Assembly (NCBI RefSeq): GCF_030068605.1 | Contig: NZ_JASJOU010000002.1 | Location: 124,001 to 188,000, forward strand | Length of the DNA: 64,000 nt | Direction: 5' to 3' | From: Xanthocytophaga agilis | Lineage (GTDB): Bacteria > Bacteroidota > Bacteroidia > Cytophagales > 172606-1 | Shown here: piece after piece, positions 8,866-18,754 of the stretch | Layout: the number at the start of each line of letters is the position of its first letter | Position numbering within the stretch: position 1 is the first letter of the stretch | The notes under the pieces: generated by a model | The model's input: the letters and a program-made list of their open reading frames with translations, nothing else | The model's database searches: none | What the model was told of the DNA's origin: nothing | Position numbers and translations under genes: made by a program

Positions 8866-9780
8866 TTATTTTCCAGTTATCTTCCACCAATCGTTTATCA
8901 TTCCTTTTACATCTATCTGGGTATAGACAGATACTTCCCGTTGTGTGTTTTCAGGTGGTGTTAATCGCTTTTCTTCTTTGGCCAAGTCAGGGCGGGCTAC
9001 TGCTATCATTAATGCCAGATCCCAGAAAATACGTTCTTTGTCTCCGGGAGCATTGCTTAGCCAGCGGGTCACCAGGTAATCCCATACACCACCCTTTCCG
9101 GAAAGCCGTTTTGAGATTTCCTCTAGTGTAAACTTAAAATCATACAGAATATTAATTGGCATCAGATGCAAGTCAACTCCTTCTGTATTGAACAAAAAGT
9201 TAATAGCATTCAAATCATTCCGAACATTAAACTCGTCTTTGTTCCAGATCTTCTTCGTAGCATCATAATGCCCTCCCAAATTGTAACAGATTACTTTGGA
9301 CATAATATCCGGAGCTAATTTCAATGCGGATGCCACATTGGTAGCGGCACCCAGACTAATAATTATCAGTTTTTCATTTGCAGGCACTCGCCGGGCAGTA
9401 TGTATCATCAATTGAGTTGCCGGAGAATTTCGCCCTTCGTATTCTCCCCAAGGTTGCCCCATAATCATTTCTGATCCCAGTGGTGCCGGAATATCTATAC
9501 GATTCATTAATCGAAGCAAGTCTTCATTTAATTTCTGACTTTCCTGTACTGTATTAGGAGGAGACAACTGATTATGCCACTGAGCAGAACATAATCCTTT
9601 GACTTGAAAACGTGGTTCCAGTAATGCCCTTACAATCGCATACAAATCGTCAATCTCATTGGCTGTATCTGCATCAATAATTACTGTGAGTTTCTTATCT
9701 GCTAAGGATCTGGACCAGGAAGTTGCAGTGGTACCTGCAATGAGGAAAGTAAGTAGCTGAGTAAAGGTGCGGCGTTTCAT
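8866..9780 (-). CDS. Exported inosine/uridine-preferring nucleoside hydrolase-like protein
   Basis: 304 residues. The N-terminus MKRRTFTQLLTFLIAG is a signal peptide with paired arginines. Then comes the family's calcium-binding cluster DADTANEIDD (Asp36, Asp38, Asp44, Asp45). Later motifs include IISLGAATNVASALK and WDLALMIAVARPDLA. The family cleaves the N-glycosidic bond of ribonucleosides, but many exported Bacteroidota members have unknown substrates. It is alone on its strand, convergent with the upstream membrane-protein gene and divergent from the LytS-type kinase gene. Confidence 0.82.
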   Translation of the reverse strand: MKRRTFTQLLTFLIAGTTATSWSRSLADKKLTVIIDADTANEIDDLYAIVRALLEPRFQVKGLCSAQWHNQLSPPNTVQESQKLNEDLLRLMNRIDIPAPLGSEMIMGQPWGEYEGRNSPATQLMIHTARRVPANEKLIIISLGAATNVASALKLAPDIMSKVICYNLGGHYDATKKIWNKDEFNVRNDLNAINFLFNTEGVDLHLMPINILYDFKFTLEEISKRLSGKGGVWDYLVTRWLSNAPGDKERIFWDLALMIAVARPDLAKEEKRLTPPENTQREVSVYTQIDVKGMINDWWKITGK

Positions 9781-9917
9781 ATAAAGGAATGTTTTAGGTA
9801 TTACAGTTGTATAGTAATCAATGCCGAAAATATTATTTTGGTCAGTTCGATGTAAAAATTGCCTGTTTCACTGTTATAAAAAAGTAAAGCTACAGCAAAA
9901 TCTTTAGTTTTATCGCC

Positions 9918-10949
9918 ATGAAAAATTACCACCTGCAAACAGGCGTCATCCTTTCTATCTTCATTGCTGCCTTAACCTCGGTACCTCGTATTATACGCAT
10001 TGATCTGGATAATTATAACAATGTTGTATGGAGTTTTTTTTACAACTTTGTTTATTGTATGTTCTGCTGGGTAATCTTACAGTTTTGTATTCAGCGTGGC
10101 TCAATACAAAACTCTTTGTTCAGAGGATTCTTAGGACTTCTGGTCTGTATAGGATACTCAGTGCTTTATCATTTTCTCTCTGAACTGTATTTTCCTGCCT
10201 ATGTACTCATTCCTGTCTTGAAGGGATTAAACTTTTATCAGCGCTTATTTATGATTATGTTCAGAGGGGCTGTAGTAGGTGGATTTATTTATTTTGTTGT
10301 ATACTATTTGAATCTATTGTTAGAAACACAAAAAGCCAGAATAGAAAATGAACAATTAAAGCAAGAAAACCTGCAGGCCCGCCTACATTCTTTGCAACAA
10401 CAGATCAGTCCGCATTTTTTGTTTAACTCGCTTAACACACTTAAAACAATAGCCAGTGAAAACCCCGTAAAAGAATATGTACTTCAGCTATCATATGTGT
10501 ACAGGTATTTATTGAATTATAATGAAAACAATCTGGCTACTATTCAGGATGAGCTAAGTTTTTTGCAATCTTACAGCTATATACTCAAAGAACGATTTGA
10601 AGATGCGTTGCAGCTGGAAATTACGATTTCAGACTATGTAAAGGAAAAATGCATTCCTCCACTATCATTACAGATACTGCTTGAGAATGCCATAAAACAT
10701 AATATTGTTTCTTTATCTCATCCTTTACAAATCCGAATCTACAATGAAGGAGAAGATAAGCTTGTTGTAGAGAACAACCTTCAGCCTAAGTTATCTGTAG
10801 AAGAAAGTACTGGTATAGGTCTTCAGAATATCAGCGACCGCTATAAACTGTTAGCCAATCAGTCTATTGAAATTATACGGGCACCCAACCAATTTAGTAT
10901 TAAAATCCCTGTCTTACCCTGTTTAACAGCACCCATCGCCAAATGCTAA
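9918..10949 (+). CDS. LytS/YehU-type sensor histidine kinase
   Basis: 343 residues. Four hydrophobic segments cover roughly residues 8-125, then a short coiled coil, then the His_kinase domain. The phosphoacceptor box is QQISPHFLFNSLNTLKTIA and the ATP-binding half has LSLQILLENAIKHN and GIGLQNISDRY. Such kinases act on LytTR response regulators, and one follows at once: the stop of this gene overlaps the next start by seven bases, so the two are translationally coupled. Confidence 0.92.
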   Translation: MKNYHLQTGVILSIFIAALTSVPRIIRIDLDNYNNVVWSFFYNFVYCMFCWVILQFCIQRGSIQNSLFRGFLGLLVCIGYSVLYHFLSELYFPAYVLIPVLKGLNFYQRLFMIMFRGAVVGGFIYFVVYYLNLLLETQKARIENEQLKQENLQARLHSLQQQISPHFLFNSLNTLKTIASENPVKEYVLQLSYVYRYLLNYNENNLATIQDELSFLQSYSYILKERFEDALQLEITISDYVKEKCIPPLSLQILLENAIKHNIVSLSHPLQIRIYNEGEDKLVVENNLQPKLSVEESTGIGLQNISDRYKLLANQSIEIIRAPNQFSIKIPVLPCLTAPIAKC

Positions 10950-11710
10950 CCATACTGATTATTGAAGATGAAATAAAGGCAGCACGTGAACTTCAGAAAC
11001 TTCTGGAGGAATTACAGCCTGGCTGCCATATAACAGCTATTCTTCAGTCAGTAGAAGAAGCCATCCAATGGCTAAATAACAATTCTGTCCCGGATCTAAT
11101 CTTTTCTGATATACAGCTCGCAGACGGCCTTTGTTTCGATATTTTTAAAACTGTCCGAATACATTCTCCTATCATTTTTTGTACAGCGTTTGATGAATAT
11201 GCCATACGTGCATTTGAAACCAATAGCATCGATTATCTGCTTAAGCCTATCGACAAAATAAAACTTGGGAAAAGCCTTGACAAGTACGAAAGCCTAAAAC
11301 AGATTTATAGTGGGAATAAAGAATATGAAGCTAAGCTAGAGGCATTATTTTCTCAACTCAAGAAACCTTACAAAACCTCTCTTCTGGTCCACTTCAAGGA
11401 GAAAATCATTCCTTTAAAAACAGAAGAGATCGCCTTTTTTCATTATACCAATGGTATTGTACATGTTCTTACACAACGTAATCAGCAACATGTTATCAAC
11501 TATACACTGGATGAACTGGAATCAATAGTAGATCCACAGGTATTCTATCGAGCCAACCGACAATTTATCATAAACCGCAATGCAATTGCAAATGCAGAAC
11601 ATTACTTTGCCCGTAAGCTTACTGTTAAACTTCACATTCCAACTCCGGAACCTATTGTGATAAGTAAGGCCAAAGCTTCTGATTTCCTGCATTGGCTTGA
11701 ACACTCATAA
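10943..11710 (+). CDS. LytTR-type response regulator
   Basis: 255 residues. The N-terminal receiver has the acidic pair IIEDE, phosphoacceptor aspartate in DLIFSDIQLADG, conserved Thr/Ala in FCTAFDEYAIRAF and Lys in LLKPIDKIKLGKSL. The C-terminal LytTR DNA-binding domain runs from about residue 145 (LLVHFKEKIIPLKTEEIAFFHY) through VFYRANRQFIINRNAI. It is the partner of the overlapping kinase. The next genes encode an ABC-type exporter, a likely but unproven target; a perfect 14-base palindrome lies between. Confidence 0.93.
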   Translation: MLTILIIEDEIKAARELQKLLEELQPGCHITAILQSVEEAIQWLNNNSVPDLIFSDIQLADGLCFDIFKTVRIHSPIIFCTAFDEYAIRAFETNSIDYLLKPIDKIKLGKSLDKYESLKQIYSGNKEYEAKLEALFSQLKKPYKTSLLVHFKEKIIPLKTEEIAFFHYTNGIVHVLTQRNQQHVINYTLDELESIVDPQVFYRANRQFIINRNAIANAEHYFARKLTVKLHIPTPEPIVISKAKASDFLHWLEHS

Positions 11711-12034
11711 GCTGGCTCTATTCCACTATGTTCGGTCAGTAAAACAGAACATTGAGGCACTCCCTACTAGTAGGGTAAATGGGTAATTACTCATTCTTAT
11801 TTATTTAGGTCATTCTCAGGCTTTCAAGTTCTGTAAATAAAGGAATAACTGTACCTAATTACTAGAGACATTTACTGTTAATGGTCTTGTAAGGATAATA
11901 CTAATACTCCTCTTCCCAAAAGAGTTCATTTTTCTTCTGCCCGTTTGATAATTCATTTTGCCTGCTTTACTTATCTATTCCCCAATAAGGGTAACTCTTC
12001 CTTTACTTTTGAAGTGTAATCAAAATCAAAACAT
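11711..12034. other. Intergenic region upstream of the efflux operon
   Basis: 324 bases between the response regulator and the DUF2147 gene. It contains the palindrome CCCTACTAGTAGGG at 11762-11775 and a TAnnTTTG-like box, TACTTTTG, at 12004-12011, 23 bases before the DUF2147 start. I see no gene in it. Confidence 0.5.
11762..11775. promoter_or_regulatory. Perfect 14-base palindrome (operator candidate)
   Basis: CCCTACTAGTAGGG is fully self-complementary. It stands 52 bases after the response-regulator stop and about 260 bases before the efflux operon. LytTR sites are usually direct rather than inverted repeats, so another regulator may bind here. Confidence 0.3.
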
Positions 12035-12433
12035 ATGAAAGCAATACGCTTCTTTTCTTTTCTTTTTTTATCACTATGCACAGTTTTGTCTTACACAGCT
12101 TCAGCCCAAACAGCAAACGGTGATGCTATCATTGGCATCTATCAAAATCAGGATGGAGACCGAAAAATGGAAGTCTACAAACAAGACAACCAATATTTTG
12201 GAAAACTAATCTGGTTAAAAACACAGGATGGCAAAGTCCGACCTGGAGATGTAGTACTGAAAAATCTAAGCTACTCATCCAATCAATGGAAAGGGAAAGT
12301 TTATGCCCCTGCACGCAATACTGAATTTCCGGCAACAATTGTAATGCCGGATGATAATACCTTACAAATTACAGCAAAAGCAGGTTTCATGAGCCGTTCT
12401 AAGGATTGGAAACGGGTTACATCTACCAACTAA
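12035..12433 (+). CDS. Exported DUF2147-family protein
   Basis: 132 residues. A signal peptide (FFSFLFLSLCTVLSYTASAQ) is followed by the DUF2147 fold: GDAIIGIYQNQDGDRKMEVYKQ, YFGKLIWLK, WKGKVYAPARNTEF and a terminal SRSKDWKRV. The family is a small lipocalin-like periplasmic protein of unknown ligand. It begins 23 bases after a TACTTTTG box and ends 11 bases before the start of the outer-membrane factor, so it is probably the first gene of the efflux operon. Confidence 0.8.
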   Translation: MKAIRFFSFLFLSLCTVLSYTASAQTANGDAIIGIYQNQDGDRKMEVYKQDNQYFGKLIWLKTQDGKVRPGDVVLKNLSYSSNQWKGKVYAPARNTEFPATIVMPDDNTLQITAKAGFMSRSKDWKRVTSTN

Positions 12434-12444
12434 GCTTTTCAGGT

Positions 12445-13767
12445 ATGTCAATTCGAATCTTATGTCTAAGTGCATTCTGCTGGTGTATGGGCGCACAAGC
12501 CCATGCACAACAGATCTCATTCTCCTCATTGAATGATGTATGGCAGTATGCAGAGAAAAACAATATTTCCATTATTTCTGCTCAATCCTCACAAGCTATC
12601 GCAGACAAGACTATGAAACAGTCGTATGGAAATCTTTTCCCTACAATTACTGCCAATGGAAGCTTTACAGATAACATTCGCATTCAGCCCACATTGATTC
12701 CAGCGAATTTATTTAATCAGGAAGCTCCTGCCGGGACGTTTATAGAAGCGACTTTTGGCAGACGTTATATATACAATACCAATTTTACTGCTCAATTCAA
12801 CATTTTAAACACAGAAGACTGGTTTGCGATTGCTTCAGCAAAATATTCACACGAAGTAGCTCGACTCGCAGTAAATAAAACCATACGAGAGGTATATGAA
12901 CAAACAGCTGGTGCATACTACAATTATTTACTGTTAGAGGAAGTGACCAGATTGTCTGAACAAAATATCCTAATTGCAGATACCATTCTGACTAATGCAA
13001 GTCAAAAATTTACAGAGGGACAAGTCAGCGAAGTTTCTGTAAATTCCGCACAGATTAATCATGAAAAGGCACAGAAAACCTGGCAAATAGCAGTACAGAA
13101 CAGACAAATTGCACTCAACACCCTCAAATCTTTGTTGGGATTATCTGTAAATGATTCATTGAGTTTGTCAGAAGTACTTTCCAGTTCCTTACCAGAACCA
13201 CTTACAATACAAAGTTCCTATCATCCGGAAGTTGAGTTGGCTCGCTCTCAGGTTTTATTGGCAAAAACGACCTGGCAAGCAGCCAAGGCATCTTTTGCAC
13301 CTAAGCTTTCTGTAGTATATCAATGGAATAACCAAATTTCAGGTGACAACTTCTGGCAGTTTACTAATACAAACTCATTGCCCCAGGAATACTGGGGGCT
13401 ACGATTAAGCATTCCCATTCTGGCGGGTGCATCCCGAATATACCAGATCCAGAAATCCCGGATTGACTGGCAGTATAAAGAAAAATATTACGAAGACAGT
13501 CAAAAACAGGCAGATATTCAGGATGACAATCTACGTTTATCATTTGCTAATGCCTATGATGCATTAAAGAAGTCTGAAACCATTCTGGAACTTTATCACC
13601 AGAATGATCAGCATGCCAACCGACAGCTGGCAGAAGGCACTATATCTCTTGATGACCGTCTGCGAACTTTCTCTGACTATCTGTCGGGTCAGAATGAATA
13701 CCTGGAGAGCCTTTCTAACTATCTGGTCCAATACTATCGTGTTCAGATCCGAAATAAGGCTTTATAG
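12445..13767 (+). CDS. TolC-family outer-membrane efflux protein
   Basis: 440 residues. ATG at 12445 is preferred over the longer frame because it begins a signal peptide (CLSAFCWCMGAQAHAQ) directly. The mature part shows the two-repeat helical pattern of outer-membrane factors: long coiled helices (VNSAQINHEKAQKTWQIAVQN; LARSQVLLAKTTWQAAKASF) and strand regions such as GLRLSIPILAGASR. It would form the trimeric channel of a tripartite exporter with the adaptor and ABC proteins that follow. Confidence 0.88.
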   Translation: MSIRILCLSAFCWCMGAQAHAQQISFSSLNDVWQYAEKNNISIISAQSSQAIADKTMKQSYGNLFPTITANGSFTDNIRIQPTLIPANLFNQEAPAGTFIEATFGRRYIYNTNFTAQFNILNTEDWFAIASAKYSHEVARLAVNKTIREVYEQTAGAYYNYLLLEEVTRLSEQNILIADTILTNASQKFTEGQVSEVSVNSAQINHEKAQKTWQIAVQNRQIALNTLKSLLGLSVNDSLSLSEVLSSSLPEPLTIQSSYHPEVELARSQVLLAKTTWQAAKASFAPKLSVVYQWNNQISGDNFWQFTNTNSLPQEYWGLRLSIPILAGASRIYQIQKSRIDWQYKEKYYEDSQKQADIQDDNLRLSFANAYDALKKSETILELYHQNDQHANRQLAEGTISLDDRLRTFSDYLSGQNEYLESLSNYLVQYYRVQIRNKAL

Positions 13768-13791
13768 ATAACTCTCACTGAGAATATTCAC

Positions 13792-14913
13792 ATGAAAAAA
13801 TCTGCTTATACATATTATTTGACATATGTTTTATTTGCTGCATCTATAGGATTATCAGGATGTTCTGGCAAACGTAATAAAGAATGGGTCAATCCTACTA
13901 TCGCACCTATAACAGAAGCAGTTTTTGCTACTGGTTATGTAGAACCTGTAAATTTCTTTACCCTTACAGCTTTTAATGAAGGCTATCTGAAAAAAAGTCT
14001 GGTCAAGGAAGGCAATCTGGTAGAAACAAATCAGCTCTTGTTTATCCAGGATCAAAAAAACAATACCATTCAGGAGCAGGCTGCACATAATAATCTTCAG
14101 ATAGCCCGACAAAATGCGTCCACCAACTCTCCAGTAGTAAAGGAGTTGGAAGCACAGTTACACTCTGCAGAAGAAAAATTGGTATTAGACAAACTACAAC
14201 TGGATCGCATGCAAAAACTGGCAGCCACCAACTCTGTTGCACGAGTAGAACTGGACAAAGCACAGGTAAATTATGAGGGATCTCTTCACTCTGTAGAATC
14301 ACTTAAAGCCACTATAGCAGCTACCAAAAATAATCTTGAGCAAGCACTAATCAATAGCCAAAGTCAATTTCAAACAGTTAGTTCGACCAACAATTATTCC
14401 AGATTGCTTTCACCTGCCCACTATAAAGTTTATGAAGTCTTTAAGAAAGAAGGAGAACTTGTTCGTAAGGGGGAGGCTATAGCCACACTAGGCGACCCTC
14501 AACAGATGGTCGTAACCTTGAATGTTGATGAGAACAGTATCAATAAAGTTAAAGAAAACCAGATTGTACTGATTGAACTCAACACTGAGAAAGGAAAAAC
14601 CCTAACAGGGAAAGTCTCAAAAGTATATCCCTATTTCAATCAAGAACTTCAATCCTATAAAGTAGAAGCACTATTTGATACTCTGCCAGCATCAATTATT
14701 GCAGGCACCTTACTTCAGGCCAATATCATTGTAGACAAGAAAGACAAAGCATTGCTCATTCCAAGAGCCTGTCTGAGTCCTAATGGAAAAGTAATCAAAA
14801 AGGCTGAAAACAACAATGATACTATTTCTATCCAAACAGGTATTGTTTCCACCGAATGGGTCGAAGTCATTCAGGGTATTCAACCAACGGACCAGGTATT
14901 AAAAGCCTATTGA
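13792..14913 (+). CDS. HlyD/MacA-like efflux adaptor lipoprotein
   Basis: 373 residues. A lipoprotein signal ends in LSGC near residue 24. The biotinyl-lipoyl-like half motif (GYVEPVNFFTLTAFNEGYL, VKEGNLVETNQLLF) flanks a long coiled hairpin (LHSAEEKLVLDKLQLDRMQ) and the second half (VFKKEGELVRKGEAIATLG), then the membrane-proximal domain. Adaptors of this type join a TolC channel to an inner-membrane pump. It follows the TolC gene by 24 bases and precedes the permease by two bases. Confidence 0.88.
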   Translation: MKKSAYTYYLTYVLFAASIGLSGCSGKRNKEWVNPTIAPITEAVFATGYVEPVNFFTLTAFNEGYLKKSLVKEGNLVETNQLLFIQDQKNNTIQEQAAHNNLQIARQNASTNSPVVKELEAQLHSAEEKLVLDKLQLDRMQKLAATNSVARVELDKAQVNYEGSLHSVESLKATIAATKNNLEQALINSQSQFQTVSSTNNYSRLLSPAHYKVYEVFKKEGELVRKGEAIATLGDPQQMVVTLNVDENSINKVKENQIVLIELNTEKGKTLTGKVSKVYPYFNQELQSYKVEALFDTLPASIIAGTLLQANIIVDKKDKALLIPRACLSPNGKVIKKAENNNDTISIQTGIVSTEWVEVIQGIQPTDQVLKAY

Positions 14914-14915
14914 CT

Positions 14916-16160
14916 ATGAAAACCAGTATAAATACCCAAATCGCTTTTACATACCTGGTCAGTCGCAAAAAGCAGACAGCTGTTGCAGCCTTAGGGGTAA
15001 CCTTTGGCATTTCAATGTTCATTTTCATGAACTCACTGATTAGTGGTACAAATGATTATTTTGAGAAGGTAACTCTTAGCTCAACACCACACATCCGGCT
15101 GTATAATGAGAATCAGTTAAGCTCCGATAAAATGTTATATAACTATCTGGGTACCCAAAGCATCAATCTGATTAGTAACCCTAAACTGGTTGATGCTGAC
15201 AATCGCATCTATAACCCTAATTCAGTTATCCATGCCCTTAAGCAACACAAACAGATTACAGCTATTTCTCCTCAGGTCATTACCAATGTAATCTGCTCTA
15301 ATACCAGTATACAACGGAATGGAAATGTTTCGGGGGTTAATATATTGGAACAGGACAAGATGTTTGACATTACCTCCACTATGATTACTGGTACTGTCCA
15401 AGAACTCAGTAGCAATCCGGATGGAATTATCATTGGTAGTGGAATGGCCAATGATCTGAACCTGAAAAAAGGAGATAACATCACCCTTACAGCCTCCAAT
15501 GGAGCTGTGAAACGCCTGATGGTAACAGGGATCTTTCAGACAACCATAAAAACTGTTGACAATACCCGATGTTATACCAATGTAGCTGTAGTACAGCAAC
15601 TGTTACAAAAAGACAGAAGCTACATCACAGATGTATATATTAATATAAAGGATTATACCAGTGCTCCTGCCGTTGGTAAACAGCTGGAAGCTTTAACAGG
15701 ATATGATGCAGAAGACTGGCAAAGTGCTAACGAACAATCCATTGCTGCTCGTCTGATCCGGGATGTCATTGCCAACTCTGTAGTAGCCACCATTCTTATT
15801 GTAGCGGGGTTTGGCATTTACAATATTCTGAATATGACTATTTATGAAAAGATTAAAGAGATAGCTATTCTGAAAGCAACAGGGTTTGCGGGTACACATG
15901 TCATTGCAATATTTATTCAACAGGCATTATTCATAGGTATTATAGGTGGAAGTGTGGGTGTCTTTCTGGGTTGGGCAATTTCACTGACTGCCTCTAAATT
16001 TTATATAGGAATGGGCAATGTATCCTATTTACCTATTGCCTTTCATCTCCGATACTACGTTCAGGGATTTTTATTTGGCATAGGGACAGCTTTTTTTGCC
16101 GGTTATATACCGGCTCGTAAAGCCTCACAAGTTGATCCTGTATCTATTATCCGCGGCTAA
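14916..16160 (+). CDS. MacB/FtsX-type ABC transporter permease
   Basis: 414 residues from ATG 14916, two bases after the adaptor stop; the longer frame only reads back into the adaptor gene. One N-terminal membrane helix (VAALGVTFGISMFIFMNSL) is followed by a large periplasmic domain and three C-terminal helices with the FtsX signature (GIYNILNMTIYEKIKEIAILKATGF). The protein ends AGYIPARKASQVDPVSIIRG, the typical MacB/LolC end. It couples to the ATPase encoded next. Confidence 0.9.
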   Translation: MKTSINTQIAFTYLVSRKKQTAVAALGVTFGISMFIFMNSLISGTNDYFEKVTLSSTPHIRLYNENQLSSDKMLYNYLGTQSINLISNPKLVDADNRIYNPNSVIHALKQHKQITAISPQVITNVICSNTSIQRNGNVSGVNILEQDKMFDITSTMITGTVQELSSNPDGIIIGSGMANDLNLKKGDNITLTASNGAVKRLMVTGIFQTTIKTVDNTRCYTNVAVVQQLLQKDRSYITDVYINIKDYTSAPAVGKQLEALTGYDAEDWQSANEQSIAARLIRDVIANSVVATILIVAGFGIYNILNMTIYEKIKEIAILKATGFAGTHVIAIFIQQALFIGIIGGSVGVFLGWAISLTASKFYIGMGNVSYLPIAFHLRYYVQGFLFGIGTAFFAGYIPARKASQVDPVSIIRG

Positions 16161-16192
16161 CTTTCCACTACTCTCCTATTCCTATCTATTCT

Positions 16193-16930
16193 ATGCAAAA
16201 CTCTCAGCCAACTTATATGTCTGTTCCGCCATCAGGGCAAACACACTTAGCGTTAAAAGCTGAATCCATTTCTAAATACTTTTATATGCCTGAGAAGTTC
16301 CAGGTACTTCGTCAGGTAAGTTTTGAGGTATATACAGGTGAGTTTGTATCTATTATCGGAAAATCAGGTAGTGGCAAATCTACCTTGTTATATATACTCT
16401 CCACTATGGATACCGACTATGAAGGTCTGCTAACGTTAAACGGAGAAAAAGTAACAGGCAAACCACAAAACGCACTGGCAGCATTTCGGAATGAACATCT
16501 GGGCTTTGTATTTCAGTTTCACTACCTGCTGCCTGATTTTTCCTGCCTCAAAAATGTGATGATTCCAGCCTCTCGCCTTGGTAAATATTCAGAAGAAGAA
16601 ATAGAACACAAAGCATACGAAAAACTGAAGATGCTGGGAGTTGCAGATCAGGCGTTAAAACCTGCTTCCCAAATATCCGGAGGACAGCAACAACGGGTAG
16701 CTATTGCCCGGGCATTGATCAATGAGCCTACTATACTAATGGGGGATGAACCAACAGGCAACCTTGATAGCAAGAATACATCCATTGTATTTGATATGTT
16801 TATGCAGCTCAGTAAGGAGTTTGGTAAAACCATTATCACAGTAACTCACGACAATGACTTTGCGAATAAGTCGGATCGGATCATTGAGATGATGGATGGT
16901 AAGATTATTCCTGCACAACCTACTAAATAA
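16193..16930 (+). CDS. ABC transporter ATP-binding protein (MacB/LolD-like)
   Basis: 245 residues. Walker A is GKSGSGKST, the Q-loop region [12 protein letters not shown], signature [15 protein letters not shown], Walker [14 protein letters not shown] and switch histidine in VTHDND. The [10 protein letters not shown] sequence is typical of the LolD/MacB/FtsE group that works with FtsX-type permeases, which fits the preceding gene. It would power the exporter by ATP hydrolysis at the inner membrane. The substrate is unknown. Confidence 0.93.
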   Translation: MQNSQPTYMSVPPSGQTHLALKAESISKYFYMPEKFQVLRQVSFEVYTGEFVSIIGKSGSGKSTLLYILSTMDTDYEGLLTLNGEKVTGKPQNALAAFRNEHLGFVFQFHYLLPDFSCLKNVMIPASRLGKYSEEEIEHKAYEKLKMLGVADQALKPASQISGGQQQRVAIARALINEPTILMGDEPTGNLDSKNTSIVFDMFMQLSKEFGKTIITVTHDNDFANKSDRIIEMMDGKIIPAQPTK

Positions 16931-16967
16931 GTCTTCTTACGTCTGATTAAAACGTTTCTCTATTTCG

Positions 16968-17849
16968 ATGAAAGCAACAACTCTGGTATTATTTTTTGTG
17001 TGTATTCCTTTATTGATTAAAGCCCAGGAACTTGAACTGTTAGATATACATTATTCCATTTCACCTATTCAAACAAGTACTTCCCATGAATACATTCAAC
17101 AAGGTAGTATCAAGTTGCGTTATCCAATTATAGCAGGACAACGGAATCAGTTTCTTGTAGGTCCGACCTATGACATTATGTGGGTTGGGAAAACCATAAA
17201 TGATCATCAGGCATTACATGGATTATCTGTGCAGGTAGCGTGGCAACGAAAAATACGATCAAACCTTTCGTTCTCCTGGTTATTTACGCCAGGCATTTAT
17301 TCTGACTTCAAGGATATTCGTGAAGAAGACTTTCGATTCAGCACTGCATTCCGAATGAAACACACACTTTCTGAAAAAACAAGCATAGGTTTTGGAATAG
17401 GATATGCCCGACAATTTTTTGGAAATGTATTGATGCCTTTTCTGGAAATTGATTGGAAAATTAATGATAGATGGAGCATGTCAGGGTTATTCCCGATTAG
17501 ACCTAAAATAGAATATCTTGTAACCAAAAGATTGACATTAGGCACCCAGATACAAGTCGATAATTCTTCCAGTCGCTTAAGCTCTCAATACAATGAAAGC
17601 CAGATTGTACAGTTTAAACAATGGAATGCGCAATTATATGCTGATTGGAAACTTTATAAAAATCTATATTTTTCCCTGATAGCGGGGTATGTATTCCGAC
17701 GAAAAGTTCAGGTATTTACTAAGGATACAAAAGTACCCTGGACGTTATTTACCTTTCCTATTGGAGGCGAACGCACGGCCATACGTACTATCGCTGCCAA
17801 TGGATATTTGCTTCAGGCAGGCCTGGCAATTAAATTAAAACGCAGATAG
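16968..17849 (+). CDS. Exported beta-barrel-like outer-membrane protein
   Basis: 293 residues. A signal peptide (LVLFFVCIPLLIKAQE) precedes alternating amphipathic strands with many aromatic ends (RKIRSNLSFSWLFTPGIYSDF, LYADWKLYKNLYFSLIAGYVF), consistent with an outer-membrane barrel resembling DUF6268. It is the last gene of the efflux unit (37 bases after the ATPase) and could assist the exporter or be a separate surface protein. Confidence 0.7.
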   Translation: MKATTLVLFFVCIPLLIKAQELELLDIHYSISPIQTSTSHEYIQQGSIKLRYPIIAGQRNQFLVGPTYDIMWVGKTINDHQALHGLSVQVAWQRKIRSNLSFSWLFTPGIYSDFKDIREEDFRFSTAFRMKHTLSEKTSIGFGIGYARQFFGNVLMPFLEIDWKINDRWSMSGLFPIRPKIEYLVTKRLTLGTQIQVDNSSSRLSSQYNESQIVQFKQWNAQLYADWKLYKNLYFSLIAGYVFRRKVQVFTKDTKVPWTLFTFPIGGERTAIRTIAANGYLLQAGLAIKLKRR

Positions 17850-17986
17850 AATGAGTATGCAACACTCTTGTATTTTTACTCTTTGCAACCAATGTCTCAT
17901 ACAACCTTGTTATCCAGATACAATAGAATACCATTCATAAACAGGCTATGCTGGAAAAATGAGCCACCAACCACTACAGTACTACA

Positions 17987-18023
17987 GAAAAAAGCCTCAT
18001 CTTCCATACAGGAAAATGAGGCT
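17987..18023 (-). terminator. Terminator of the hexapeptide acetyltransferase gene
   Basis: Arms AGCCTCAT (17993-18000) and ATGAGGCT (18016-18023). Read on the minus strand the second arm is followed by TTTTTTC. It begins about 20 bases after the acetyltransferase stop. Confidence 0.75.
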
Positions 18024-18043
18024 CAGAAAGATAAGTAGGTAAA

Positions 18044-18610
18044 CTATTCTTTGGCTGTTATTGGTCGAATCACTTTACATGGGTTTCCGGCAGCAAATAC
18101 ATCGGATGGAATATCTTTGGTTACTACGCTACCCGCACCAATGACTACCCGGTCTCCAATGGTGACGCCTGGACAAATTACAGCACTCCCTCCTACCCAT
18201 ACATCTTCTCCAATGGTAATAGGTTTAGCATACTCTACTCCAGAAGACCGCTCTTTGTGATCAATAGGATGGGTGGCTGTGTAGATCTGTACATTAGGTC
18301 CAAACATAGTTCTACTCCCTATTTTTACATAGGTTACATCCAGTACCACACAATTAAAATTGAAAAATACTTTCTCACCCACAATCATGTAACTGCCGTA
18401 ATCACAATAGAAAGGAGGCTGTAGCCATAAGTCAGGCCCTGCGTTAGGAATCAACTCTTTTAGAATCCGCATTCTTTCTTCTGTCTGGTCTTCTCGGCTA
18501 TCGTTTAATTCCTTGATAAGTAATCTGGTTCGAAGACGCTCTTCGACTAATTCCTGGTCCAGTGGATTGTATAACTCTCCAGCGAGCATTTTCTCTTTCT
18601 CTGTTTTCAT
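18044..18610 (-). CDS. Maltose/galactoside O-acetyltransferase-like hexapeptide enzyme
   Basis: 188 residues with the N-terminal Mac domain (EKEKMLAGELYNPLDQELVEER) and a left-handed beta-helix of hexapeptide repeats (IGSRTMFGPNVQIYTATHPID, ITIGEDVWVGGSAVICPGVTIGDRVVIGAGSVVTKDIP). The catalytic histidine is in the TATHPID stretch. Family members acetylate sugars or related acceptors with acetyl-CoA. ATG start at 18610; own terminator downstream. Confidence 0.9.
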   Translation of the reverse strand: MKTEKEKMLAGELYNPLDQELVEERLRTRLLIKELNDSREDQTEERMRILKELIPNAGPDLWLQPPFYCDYGSYMIVGEKVFFNFNCVVLDVTYVKIGSRTMFGPNVQIYTATHPIDHKERSSGVEYAKPITIGEDVWVGGSAVICPGVTIGDRVVIGAGSVVTKDIPSDVFAAGNPCKVIRPITAKE

Positions 18611-18754
18611 TGCAGATGAGGAAATTTAAAGGGTAATACAAAATGAAATTTAAAGATCTGCTCCGGTATCTATAAGGAGTTATATCAGATCAGGAAGTAG
18701 TTACCTGAAAAATATATTGTATTATCAGATCCCTGCCAGACCAATCTTTATAGT

